DNA of 64,000 bases from Flavobacterium frigidimaris (GTDB lineage: Bacteria > Bacteroidota > Bacteroidia > Flavobacteriales > Flavobacteriaceae): positions 186,001 through 250,000 of the forward strand of contig FQWG01000002.1 of NCBI GenBank assembly GCA_900129595.1, read 5' to 3'. Shown in pieces: positions 43,380-51,591 of the stretch; the first letter of the stretch is position 1; each line of letters starts with the position of its first letter. The notes beneath the pieces are model-generated. The model worked only from the letters and a program-made list of their open reading frames with translations, ran no database searches and was not told the DNA's origin. Position numbers and translations under genes: made by a program.

Positions 43380-45953
43380 TTGAAAAATAATTCCACAAAA
43401 ATAACAGCATTTATTCTAATAGCAACATTTATTTGCGGTTGTAATGCTGTAAAAAGAGTTCCTGATGGAAAAAACCTTCTTGTAAAAAATACTATTCTCG
43501 TAAACGGAAAGGCAACGAATGACGAAATAGCCTCTAACCAAATGTATCAAAAACCAAATGGTACCTTGCTGGGATATCGTTTACGCTTAAATTTATACAA
43601 TTTAGCCAACCTGAATCCGGATTCTACTTATCAGGCAAAATTCAAAAAACACCCGGGTTTATATGAACGTCAGGCAAAATTATTATCAGCAAAACAAGTT
43701 GACCGGCTTGGACAATCTTTTTTGAACAAAGGTCTTAATGAATTCCTGAAAAATACAGGAGAACCACCTGTTGTTATTGATACCGCAAAAACAAAAAAAT
43801 CTCTTTTGCGTTTAAAATTCTATTATTTCAACAGTGGCTATTTTAATGTTGCAACAGATTATAGCATTGATAGTGTTGCCAGAAAAAAGGCAAAAATAAA
43901 TTACCTTATTACTACCGGACCAGCATATAAGTTAGACACTATCAAAACTAACATCATGACTCCGGCCTTAGATTCATTATACAGAACCAACAATGACCCT
44001 TCGCTTTTAAAATCCGGAAATCAATATAAAACGGCCGATTTTGAAGAAGAAAAAAACAGACTTACTACTTATTTCAGAAACCACGGTGCCTATTTTTTCC
44101 AGCCTACTTATGTTACTTTTGACATTGATACAATTGGGAAAAAACACAAAGCTGATGTTACTTTAATTATCAACAATAACAACATCCAGGAAAGAGACTC
44201 CAGCAGAACAGAGCCTTTTAAATTATACAAAATAAGCGATGTTAACATCTATACTGATTATTCTGCCGCAAATGCAAAAAGTAAAATAACAGATAGTATC
44301 ACTTATAACAACTTCAATCTGTACAGTTACAAAAAACTAAAATACAAACCCCGTGCTATTACTGATGCTATCTTTATCAACAAAGGAAGTACTTTCTCTG
44401 ACACGAGAACAACTCTTTCTTCAAGGTATTTGAATAATCTGAAGATTTTCAATTATCCTTCGATTCAATATCAGGTCGACAAACGCGACTCAACTGCGCA
44501 ATCCTTAATTGCCAATATTTATCTGACACCAAGAAAAAAATATAGTTTTGGTACTACTTTCGACGTAACCCATTCTAACATTCAGGATTTTGGTATTGGA
44601 GCAAGTATTTCTGAAACCATCAGAAACGTATTTAACAGAGCAGAAACGCTTGAAATTTCTACCCGTCTGAATCTGGGTTCTTCTAAAGATATGGCCAATC
44701 CCAATGATAATTTCTTTAACGTTTCAGAATATGGTGTCGATTTAAAACTAAATTTCCCGAGAATCCTGATGCCATTTGGAACTGAAAAAATTATTCCGAA
44801 AAGAATGATCCCTTCTACCAGCATTACAGCAGGTTTTTCTAAACAAAGGAATATTGGTTTAGACAAGGAAAACTTCACCGGCGGACTTGCTTATAACTGG
44901 TCTCCTAAACGAAATAACACTGCAAAACTTGAATTGCTTAACGTACAATTTGTACGCAATTTAAATCCGGACAACTATTTCAAAGTTTATACTTCTTCTT
45001 ACAATGAGTTAAATGGCATTGGTAAAGAATATAATCTTGACCCTCTCAATTGGGGAAAAACACCTGAAGAACAAGCGAGAGAAGATCTAGCTATCCCTAC
45101 AGGAACTACAGGATTCACTAATAATGTATTAACAAATCAAACTGCTTTACTTCCGGGAGACCCACAGTATAAAGATGTGCAAAGTATCGAAGAAAGAAGA
45201 AGACGTTTGACTGAAAATGATTTTATATTAGCTACAAGTTATACTTTTAGTAAAACCACCAAGAAAGATCTTGCCGATAATACTTTCTATCAGTTCAAAA
45301 CCAAAATAGAATCTGCAGGAACCTTATTGACAGCTATATCGGGGATTGCAAGTTTACCTAAAAACGGAAATGGCAACTACGAAATATTCAATTTAGAATA
45401 TTCTGAATATGTAAAAACCGAATTTGATTATATCAAACACTGGGATTTTGGAAAAGAAAAGGTATTGGCTGTAAGAAGCTTTTTTGGTATAGCAATTCCG
45501 TTTGGAAACTCAAATTACATTCCGTTTTCACGAAGTTATTATGCCGGAGGATCAAACGATAACCGTGCATGGCAGCCCTATTCTTTGGGTCCGGGAAGTA
45601 CAAATGCGGCGAACGATTTTAATGAGGCCAACATGAAAATTGCAATGAGCGCAGAATTCCGGTTTAAACTTTTCGGCGACGTCAAAGGAGCTGTCTTTGC
45701 AGATGCCGGAAATATCTGGAATGTGCTCGATAATGTGATAGATGAGAAGGCAAGATTCAACAACTTAAACGATTTAGCTGAAATTGCTTTAGGTTCAGGA
45801 TTCGGTTTACGTTACGATTTAAGCTTTTTTGTTATTCGTTTAGATTTAGGCTTTAAGACCTATAACCCAGCACATGAGAAAGGAGATCGCTGGTTCAAAG
45901 AATACAATTTTGGGCACTCGGTTTTAAATTTTGGAATAAATTATCCGTTCTAA
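43380..45953 (+). CDS. tamL: BamA/TamA-family outer-membrane lipoprotein (TamL)
   Basis: The 857-residue protein begins at a TTG codon (43380). No ATG gives a better start, since the lipoprotein signal MKNNSTKITAFILIATFICG ends at the lipobox ICGC (Cys21) only with this one. After POTRA-like segments (about residues 25-390) comes the 16-strand BamA-type barrel, with RSYYAGGSNDNRAW and the late GSGFGLRYDLSFFVIRLDLGFK stretches. Bacteroidota carry such a lipidated BamA-family protein, TamL, thought to act with TamB in outer-membrane biogenesis. The neighbouring methyltransferase gene is divergent. Confidence 0.88.
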   Translation: MKNNSTKITAFILIATFICGCNAVKRVPDGKNLLVKNTILVNGKATNDEIASNQMYQKPNGTLLGYRLRLNLYNLANLNPDSTYQAKFKKHPGLYERQAKLLSAKQVDRLGQSFLNKGLNEFLKNTGEPPVVIDTAKTKKSLLRLKFYYFNSGYFNVATDYSIDSVARKKAKINYLITTGPAYKLDTIKTNIMTPALDSLYRTNNDPSLLKSGNQYKTADFEEEKNRLTTYFRNHGAYFFQPTYVTFDIDTIGKKHKADVTLIINNNNIQERDSSRTEPFKLYKISDVNIYTDYSAANAKSKITDSITYNNFNLYSYKKLKYKPRAITDAIFINKGSTFSDTRTTLSSRYLNNLKIFNYPSIQYQVDKRDSTAQSLIANIYLTPRKKYSFGTTFDVTHSNIQDFGIGASISETIRNVFNRAETLEISTRLNLGSSKDMANPNDNFFNVSEYGVDLKLNFPRILMPFGTEKIIPKRMIPSTSITAGFSKQRNIGLDKENFTGGLAYNWSPKRNNTAKLELLNVQFVRNLNPDNYFKVYTSSYNELNGIGKEYNLDPLNWGKTPEEQAREDLAIPTGTTGFTNNVLTNQTALLPGDPQYKDVQSIEERRRRLTENDFILATSYTFSKTTKKDLADNTFYQFKTKIESAGTLLTAISGIASLPKNGNGNYEIFNLEYSEYVKTEFDYIKHWDFGKEKVLAVRSFFGIAIPFGNSNYIPFSRSYYAGGSNDNRAWQPYSLGPGSTNAANDFNEANMKIAMSAEFRFKLFGDVKGAVFADAGNIWNVLDNVIDEKARFNNLNDLAEIALGSGFGLRYDLSFFVIRLDLGFKTYNPAHEKGDRWFKEYNFGHSVLNFGINYPF

Positions 45954-45967
45954 TGCTAATTAATTCT

Positions 45968-45975
45968 TATTTTTG
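45968..45975 (+). promoter_or_regulatory. -7 box of fbaA
   Basis: TATTTTTG, a TAnnTTTG match, about 36 nt before the fbaA start; upstream -33 element unclear. Confidence 0.5.
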
Positions 45976-46011
45976 CAACCTAAAAACTAAAAACAACTAA
46001 AAAAAATTACA

Positions 46012-47079
46012 ATGGCACACAATATTAAACCCGGAGTAGCTACAGGAGATCAAGTACAGGAGATTTTTAATTATGCAAAGGAAAAAGGATTTGCTTTACC
46101 TGCAGTAAACGTTACGGGATCAAGCACAATCAATGGAGTTCTTGAGACTGCAGCAAAACTTAATGCACCGGTTATCATTCAATTTTCAAACGGAGGAGCA
46201 CAATTTAACGCTGGAAAAGGATTATCTAATGCAGGTGAAAAATCAGCAATCGCTGGTGGAATCGCCGGAGCAAAACACATTCATACTTTGGCAGAAGCTT
46301 ACGGCGCAACTGTAATCTTACATACTGACCACTGTGCAAAAAAATTATTACCTTGGATCGATGGTCTATTAGATGCTTCTGAAAAACATTTTGCAGAAAC
46401 AGGAAAACCATTATTCAGCTCTCATATGATCGATTTGTCTGAGGAGCCAATCGAAGAGAACATTGAAATCTGTAAAGAGTATTTGGCCAGAATGAGTAAA
46501 ATGGGAATGACATTAGAAATCGAACTTGGTATTACAGGTGGTGAAGAAGATGGTGTTGACAACTCTGACGTTGATAGCTCTAAATTATACACTCAGCCAG
46601 AAGAAGTAGCTTATGCTTATGAAGAATTATCTAAAATAAGCCCAAAATTTACAATTGCAGCTGCTTTTGGAAACGTTCACGGTGTTTACAAACCAGGAAA
46701 CGTAAAATTGACTCCAAAAATCTTAAAAAATTCTCAGGATTTCGTTCAAAACAAATTCAACACTGGTGCTAACCCGGTAGATTTCGTTTTTCACGGAGGT
46801 TCAGGTTCTACACTTGAAGAAATCAGAGAAGCTATTGGATACGGAGTGATCAAAATGAATATTGATACCGATTTACAATTTGCATATACTGAAGGAATTC
46901 GTGATTATATGGTTAAAAACATTGACTATTTAAAAACTCAAATTGGTAACCCTGAAGGTGCTGATGTTCCTAACAAAAAATATTATGACCCAAGAAGATG
47001 GGTACGTGAAAGCGAAGTAACATTCAACACAAGACTTGAGCAAGCTTTTGCTGACTTGAACAACGTGAATACACTATAA
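46012..47079 (+). CDS. fbaA: Class II fructose-bisphosphate aldolase
   Basis: The 355-residue zinc enzyme splits fructose-1,6-bisphosphate in glycolysis and joins the trioses in gluconeogenesis. It has the metal-binding HTDHCAKKLLPWIDG, the catalytic-loop ELGITGGEEDGVDNS, NVHGVYKPGNVKL, the phosphate loop VFHGGSGSTLEEI and GVIKMNIDTDLQFAYTEGIRDY. Length matches E. coli FbaA (359). accD follows 76 nt downstream after a hairpin-forming repeat. Confidence 0.98.
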   Translation: MAHNIKPGVATGDQVQEIFNYAKEKGFALPAVNVTGSSTINGVLETAAKLNAPVIIQFSNGGAQFNAGKGLSNAGEKSAIAGGIAGAKHIHTLAEAYGATVILHTDHCAKKLLPWIDGLLDASEKHFAETGKPLFSSHMIDLSEEPIEENIEICKEYLARMSKMGMTLEIELGITGGEEDGVDNSDVDSSKLYTQPEEVAYAYEELSKISPKFTIAAAFGNVHGVYKPGNVKLTPKILKNSQDFVQNKFNTGANPVDFVFHGGSGSTLEEIREAIGYGVIKMNIDTDLQFAYTEGIRDYMVKNIDYLKTQIGNPEGADVPNKKYYDPRRWVRESEVTFNTRLEQAFADLNNVNTL

Positions 47080-47093
47080 TCTAAAAGTTTAAA

Positions 47094-47134
47094 GTTTCAG
47101 GTTTCAAGTTTCAACAACTTTAAACTTTAAACCT
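47094..47134. repeat. Inverted repeat between fbaA and accD
   Basis: aggtttcaagttt (47099-47111) pairs with aaactttaaacct (47122-47134) with one mismatch. It includes the 18-mer also found at 496-513. No U-run follows, so it is not a clear terminator. Confidence 0.55.
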
Positions 47135-47155
47135 GGAACAAAAAAAACATTAAAT

Positions 47156-48010
47156 ATGGCTTGGTTTAAAAGACAAGAAAAAGGAATTACTACCGCGACT
47201 GAAGATAAGATGGACGTTCCGAAAGGATTGTGGTACAAATCTCCTACGGGAAAAATTATTGATGCTGACGAATTAGCCAGAAACTTATTTGTGAGCCCTG
47301 AAGATGATTTTCACGTTCGAATTGGAAGCGCAACCTATTTTGAAATCTTATTTGACAATAACGAATTTGTTGAATTAGATAAAAACATGACATCAAAAGA
47401 TCCATTGCATTTTGTTGATACAAAAAAATATGCCGATCGTCTTAAAGATGTAATGGAGAAAACTCACCTTAAGGACGCTGTGCGTACCGGAGTGGGAAAA
47501 TCTAAAGGAAAAGAACTTGTTATCTGCTGTATGGATTTTGCCTTTATTGGTGGATCTATGGGAGCGGTTGTTGGAGAAAAAATTGCAAGAGGTATTGATC
47601 ACGCGATCAAAAACAAACTGCCATTTTTAATGATTTCTAAGTCAGGTGGTGCCCGCATGATGGAAGCAGCTTATTCATTAATGCAATTAGCCAAAACATC
47701 TGTAAAACTAGCCCAGCTTGCAGAAGCAGGATTACCGTACATCTCGTTATGTACAGATCCAACCACTGGAGGAACAACTGCATCATATGCAATGTTAGGA
47801 GACATCAACATCTCTGAGCCTGGAGCTTTAATTGGTTTTGCCGGTCCTCGCGTTGTTCGCGACACTACAGGAAAAGATTTACCGGAAGGTTTCCAGACTG
47901 CTGAATTTCTTTTAGAGCACGGTTTCTTAGACTTTATCACGCCAAGAAAAGAATTGAAAGATAAGATCAACTTATATATCGATTTGATTCAGAACAATAC
48001 AATTAGATAG
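47156..48010 (+). CDS. accD: Acetyl-CoA carboxylase carboxyltransferase subunit beta
   Basis: The 284-residue subunit joins AccA in transferring carboxyl to acetyl-CoA for fatty-acid synthesis. The crotonase-like core has [57 protein letters not shown] and [21 protein letters not shown]. The N-terminal zinc ribbon of E. coli AccD has four cysteines (CxxC twice); here the matching segment reads [20 protein letters not shown] and then FVSPEDDFH, without any of them. The enzyme therefore seems to lack the zinc site. A terminator follows. Confidence 0.97.
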   Translation: MAWFKRQEKGITTATEDKMDVPKGLWYKSPTGKIIDADELARNLFVSPEDDFHVRIGSATYFEILFDNNEFVELDKNMTSKDPLHFVDTKKYADRLKDVMEKTHLKDAVRTGVGKSKGKELVICCMDFAFIGGSMGAVVGEKIARGIDHAIKNKLPFLMISKSGGARMMEAAYSLMQLAKTSVKLAQLAEAGLPYISLCTDPTTGGTTASYAMLGDINISEPGALIGFAGPRVVRDTTGKDLPEGFQTAEFLLEHGFLDFITPRKELKDKINLYIDLIQNNTIR

Positions 48011-48033
48011 TTTTCGAACTTCTAAAACATATA

Positions 48034-48067
48034 AAATCCCATTCGCTACGGCAAATGGGATTTTTTT
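48034..48067 (+). terminator. Terminator of accD
   Basis: ATCCCATT / AATGGGAT stem (48036-48043 and 48054-48061) followed by seven T. Confidence 0.85.
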
Positions 48068-48083
48068 ATTCTATAAATATGTC

Positions 48084-48195
48084 GTTCCTACGGAACTTCT
48101 GAAGACTTGCGGTTTCAATCTCAACGGAATAAATTCCGTTGCTACCAATATTACATTCCTACGGAATTTTCTAGATGTGTGATTTTAATCTCAAC
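48084..48195. repeat. Duplicated 42-bp extragenic repeat with hairpins
   Basis: Two related units, about 48084-48125 and 48155-48195, each start with ttcctacggaa (a small palindrome) and end with a nearly identical tttcaatctcaac / ttttaatctcaac. Between them is a perfect 20-bp palindrome caacggaataaattccgttg (48122-48141). The element occupies most of the accD to XRE-gene gap. It looks like a dispersed Flavobacterium intergenic repeat. Confidence 0.7.
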
Positions 48196-48342
48196 TAATT
48201 AATACTTGTCTGAAAAATTGTATTTTTGTTTCTTATTTATCACTAAATAATAGTTTTGTACCCAAGCAAAATAGTAAAAAATGTATCACACATAAATGGG
48301 TTTGTTTTTTACCAGAACCTATTTTTTTTAAAGTAATATAAA

Positions 48343-48350
48343 TATCTTTG
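48343..48350 (+). promoter_or_regulatory. -7 box directly before the XRE regulator
   Basis: TATCTTTG ends only four bases before the ATG at 48355. The transcript would start at or near the start codon, that is, leaderless or nearly so. Confidence 0.55.
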
Positions 48351-48354
48351 AATT

Positions 48355-48756
48355 ATGAGCGCAGCAACAAAACCAAACCATATAGGGCGAAAAATTAGCC
48401 GTATTCGCGAACTGAAAGACATGAAGCAAGAAGCATTAGCACAAGCTTTAGGAACAAACCATCAAGCTATTTCTGCCATGGAAAATAGCGAAACTATAGA
48501 AGATGAAAAACTTGCACAAGTTGCAAAAGCACTTGGTGTAAGTGTTGAGGCTATAAAAAACTTTACTGAAGAAAACATGATTAGTTATTTCAACAATTTT
48601 TACGATAATAGTATTAGTAATGGCACAAACGGAATATTCAATCCGAGTCATTGCAATTTCAATCCACTAGATAAAGTAATTGAACTTTATGAGCGTATGC
48701 TTCAGGCAGAAAAAGAAAAAGTGGAGTATTTAGAAAAATTATTAAAAGAAAAATAA
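48355..48756 (+). CDS. XRE-family helix-turn-helix regulator
   Basis: The 133-residue protein has an N-terminal XRE/Cro-type HTH (about residues 10-68: GRKISRIRELKDMKQEALAQ, then HQAISAMENSETIEDEKLAQ) with a short C-terminal part predicted to be helical and charged (YERMLQAEKEKVEYLEKLLK), probably a coiled-coil dimerisation region. It is a DNA-binding protein of unknown target. It stands alone between terminators. The gene may be made from a leaderless mRNA. Confidence 0.88.
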   Translation: MSAATKPNHIGRKISRIRELKDMKQEALAQALGTNHQAISAMENSETIEDEKLAQVAKALGVSVEAIKNFTEENMISYFNNFYDNSISNGTNGIFNPSHCNFNPLDKVIELYERMLQAEKEKVEYLEKLLKEK

Positions 48757-48784
48757 GTTTTTTCGAGAACATATTGATTGCAAT

Positions 48785-48821
48785 AAAAAAATCCTGAGAA
48801 AATATTTCTCAGGATTTTTTT
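48785..48821 (+). terminator. Terminator of the XRE regulator gene
   Basis: ATCCTGAGAAA / TTTCTCAGGAT stem, short loop, A7 before and T7 after; may also work for the minus strand. Confidence 0.88.
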
Positions 48822-48989
48822 ATATCTATAACTCTAAAAGTTTCACCTCATAAAGACGCCAAATTTTAGACCTTCATGCTATTTAAATGAGATTGCTTCG
48901 TTCCCCGCAAAGACCAAACTCTCTACGAAAATCAGTTTAAAGCAGTTTAATCTGTGGACAAAGAACTCCTAAAACACAAAGTTTTAAGC

Positions 48990-49036
48990 ACAATACAAAT
49001 CCTTTGAACCTTTGCAACTCTGAACCTTTGAACCTA
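48990..49036. repeat. Short direct repeat at the end of the alcohol dehydrogenase gene
   Basis: The word tttgaacct occurs in three close copies in cctttgaacctttgcaactctgaacctttgaacct-like sequence just outside the stop codon (positions about 49002-49036). It is a low-complexity intergenic word. Confidence 0.45.
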
Positions 49037-50080
49037 TTTAAGCGAAGCCATATCAATTACAAAACGATACTTTACATCACTTCTGTTCATACGATCGTAC
49101 GCTTCATTAATATACGACATATCGATAATCTCGACATCTGATGTAATGTTGTGTTCTGCACAATAGTCAAGCATTTCCTGAGTTTCTTTGATTCCGCCAA
49201 TCAAACTTCCTATTATGCTTCTTCGTTTCATGATCAAAGTAAAAACAGGAATTTCTGCCGGAGCCGGCGGAGCACCAACCACAATCATGGTTCCGTTTGT
49301 TGTCAATAAATTTAAGTAAGCGTTGTGATCGTGTTTTGCCGAAACCGTATTTAATATAAAATCGAAACTATTAGCTAAAGATTCCATTGTTGCAGGATCT
49401 GAAGTAAGGGCAAATTTATGAGCTCCTAATTTTTTAGCATCTGCTTCTTTAGACGGAGAATGACTTAACATGGTAACTTCGGCACCAAACGAAACAGCAA
49501 ATTTTACTGCCATATGCCCTAAACCACCAAGACCCAAAACTCCAACTTTATGCCCCTTACCTACTTTTAGGTAACGCAATGGCGAATAAGTTGTAATTCC
49601 GGCACATAATAATGGCGCAACTCCTTTTATATCTAATTTTTCAGAAACATGAAGTGTGTAACTTTCATCGACAATGATACTGGTTGAATATCCTCCGCGA
49701 GTCGGGATATTCGTTCCTCTTTCGACACTGTTGTACGTTCCGGTCATTCCTTCGTCACAAAATTGCTCTTCGCCTGACTGACAACTCGGACAAACTCTGC
49801 AGGAATCTACAAAACATCCTACTCCGGCTAATTCCCCAACTTTAAACTTGGAAACTTCGCTGCCAACAGCAACGATTCGGCCTACAATTTCATGTCCCGG
49901 AACCAAAGGATAAGCTACAGGTCCCCAATCTCCTTTTGCAGTATGGATATCTGAATGGCAAACACCACTATATAAAATTTCTATCTGAACCTGATGAGCG
50001 CCAACTTCTTTTCTTTCAAACGTATAAGGTTTTAACGGATTTTCAGCATCATAGGCTGCGTAAGCTTTTACTGGTATCAT
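49034..50080 (-). CDS. Zinc-dependent NAD(P) alcohol dehydrogenase
   Basis: The 348-residue protein belongs to the cinnamyl-alcohol-dehydrogenase/YahK-type medium-chain family. Catalytic zinc ligands lie in GVCHSDIHTAKGDWG and PLVPGHEIVG, and the structural zinc loop is CFVDSCRVCPSCQSGEEQFC. The NADP-type Rossmann motif is VGVLGLGGLGHMAVKFA. It probably reduces aldehydes to alcohols with NADPH. Length is typical (about 350). It is alone on the minus strand, with the FtsX/MacB-type gene 98 nt upstream. Confidence 0.93.
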   Translation of the reverse strand: MIPVKAYAAYDAENPLKPYTFERKEVGAHQVQIEILYSGVCHSDIHTAKGDWGPVAYPLVPGHEIVGRIVAVGSEVSKFKVGELAGVGCFVDSCRVCPSCQSGEEQFCDEGMTGTYNSVERGTNIPTRGGYSTSIIVDESYTLHVSEKLDIKGVAPLLCAGITTYSPLRYLKVGKGHKVGVLGLGGLGHMAVKFAVSFGAEVTMLSHSPSKEADAKKLGAHKFALTSDPATMESLANSFDFILNTVSAKHDHNAYLNLLTTNGTMIVVGAPPAPAEIPVFTLIMKRRSIIGSLIGGIKETQEMLDYCAEHNITSDVEIIDMSYINEAYDRMNRSDVKYRFVIDMASLK

Positions 50081-50178
50081 ATTATTGTTTTTTAATTTAA
50101 GCTATTAAAATTACAATAAAATTCAACAAGAAAGTAAAATACGAAGTTGTAAAAAGATGAAATTTTCAGAATTGTATT

Positions 50179-51426
50179 TTACATTCCGGTTCTGATCGCT
50201 TCAACCGGATCTAATTTTGAAGCTGAAATTGCCGGTAAAATTCCTGAAATCACGCCAACTAGAATTGACAATCCAGCTCCGATGATCACATTCCAGAAAC
50301 TTAATACGAATTCAAAATCTAATAAATTGGTCAAAAGAACAGACATTAACCAAACAATCAGCAACCCGATTATTCCGCCAATTAAACAAAGTATAACTGC
50401 TTCGAATAAAAACTGAAACAATATAAACCTGTTTTTTGCTCCCAAAGATTTCTGAATCCCAATTAAGTTCGTACGTTCTTTTACAGAAACAAACATAATA
50501 TTGGCTACTCCAAAACCACCAACCAGGAACGAGAAGAAACTTATAAAAATCCCTCCAAATCTCAAACTTCCTAAAATTCCGTCTACAAAGTCAGTAAAAC
50601 CAGAAAGTACATTTATAAAAAAATTATCAGCTTCGCCCGCTTTCATTCCACGAATTGCTCTTAGTTTCTGAGCAACTTCAGCTTTATACGCTTCCATGTC
50701 TACTCCTTTTACAGGCTTCAGAACAATCACAGGAGTCATCGAATCGCTGTCGCCATACATTCTGCGTAAAAAATTGGTTGGCAAATAAACAGATGTATCA
50801 TTGCTATTCCCGAAAAAACCGGCGCCTTGCTTGGCAATTACCCCAATTACCGTAAAGCGCTGCCCGTATAAACGAATATTTTTACCAATGGGATCACTTG
50901 TACCAAAAAGTCCTTCGGCAATATCATACCCTAAAACAATTACCGGACTTCCTGAGTTTGATTCTGATTCATTATAAAATCTTCCTTTATCAAAACTCAG
51001 TCCTTCGATATCGACCATTTCGTTAGACGAAGGAACGACATTTACATCACTAACGGTTTTCGAATCGTATTTTAAAGTTTCATGATTTACAAAAAGCTGG
51101 TACGCTACCTGCTCTGTATTGTTGAGTGAATTTTTTAAATTAATATACTCATCATATTTTACATTCGGAAACTGCTCTCTTTTCCATTGTGGAATATCTG
51201 AAGGTCCGAAACAATATTTCATTAAATAAATTGTGTTTTTGTCTAAGCTGCTCAGATCTTTTGAAATTTTCCGATCTAAGGAATCTACCGCAGCCAATAC
51301 TGCTATAATCGAAAAAATACCAATCGTAACTCCCAACAGTGACAATAAGGTACGTAATTTATTATTTCGCAAAGCGTTTATGGCAAAGCGGAAACTTTCT
51401 TTTAATAACCTTAGATAAACAAGCAT
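50179..51426 (-). CDS. MacB-like ABC transporter permease
   Basis: The 415-residue protein has a MacB-type N-terminal membrane anchor (NALRNNKLRTLLSLLGVTIGIFSII) and a large periplasmic domain (about residues 45-275). Three C-terminal membrane spans follow in FtsX style (ISFFSFLVGGFGVANIMFVSVKERTNLIGI, the ILFQFLFEAVILCLIGG region, and IIGAGLSILVGVISGILPA), ending with PAISASKLDPVEAIRTGM. It acts as a mechanotransmission-type permease with an ATPase encoded elsewhere; no ATPase gene adjoins it. The substrate is unknown. Confidence 0.92.
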   Translation of the reverse strand: MLVYLRLLKESFRFAINALRNNKLRTLLSLLGVTIGIFSIIAVLAAVDSLDRKISKDLSSLDKNTIYLMKYCFGPSDIPQWKREQFPNVKYDEYINLKNSLNNTEQVAYQLFVNHETLKYDSKTVSDVNVVPSSNEMVDIEGLSFDKGRFYNESESNSGSPVIVLGYDIAEGLFGTSDPIGKNIRLYGQRFTVIGVIAKQGAGFFGNSNDTSVYLPTNFLRRMYGDSDSMTPVIVLKPVKGVDMEAYKAEVAQKLRAIRGMKAGEADNFFINVLSGFTDFVDGILGSLRFGGIFISFFSFLVGGFGVANIMFVSVKERTNLIGIQKSLGAKNRFILFQFLFEAVILCLIGGIIGLLIVWLMSVLLTNLLDFEFVLSFWNVIIGAGLSILVGVISGILPAISASKLDPVEAIRTGM

Positions 51427-51559
51427 GTATGTGTATTTTTCATTAAAGTAAAATTCAATAAATTAAAAACAAAAACCTAATAAAAGTTAACTTACTCATC
51501 AGTAGATTTTTTTAGCATAATGTTACATTAATTTTCTTTAAAATAATATATAAAAAAAC

Positions 51560-51567
51560 TACTTTTG
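51560..51567 (+). promoter_or_regulatory. -7 box of purH (decides the start codon)
   Basis: TACTTTTG, a TAnnTTTG match. It overlaps a TTG at 51565 that would otherwise open a longer frame, so translation must begin at ATG 51592, about 18 nt after the predicted transcription start. Confidence 0.7.
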
Positions 51568-51591
51568 CAGTCTGAAAATCATAACTACACA

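Noticed and set aside
51565..51591. TTG start for purH
   Set aside because: Overlaps the -7 box, so it would not be in the mRNA; ATG 51592 fits the family.
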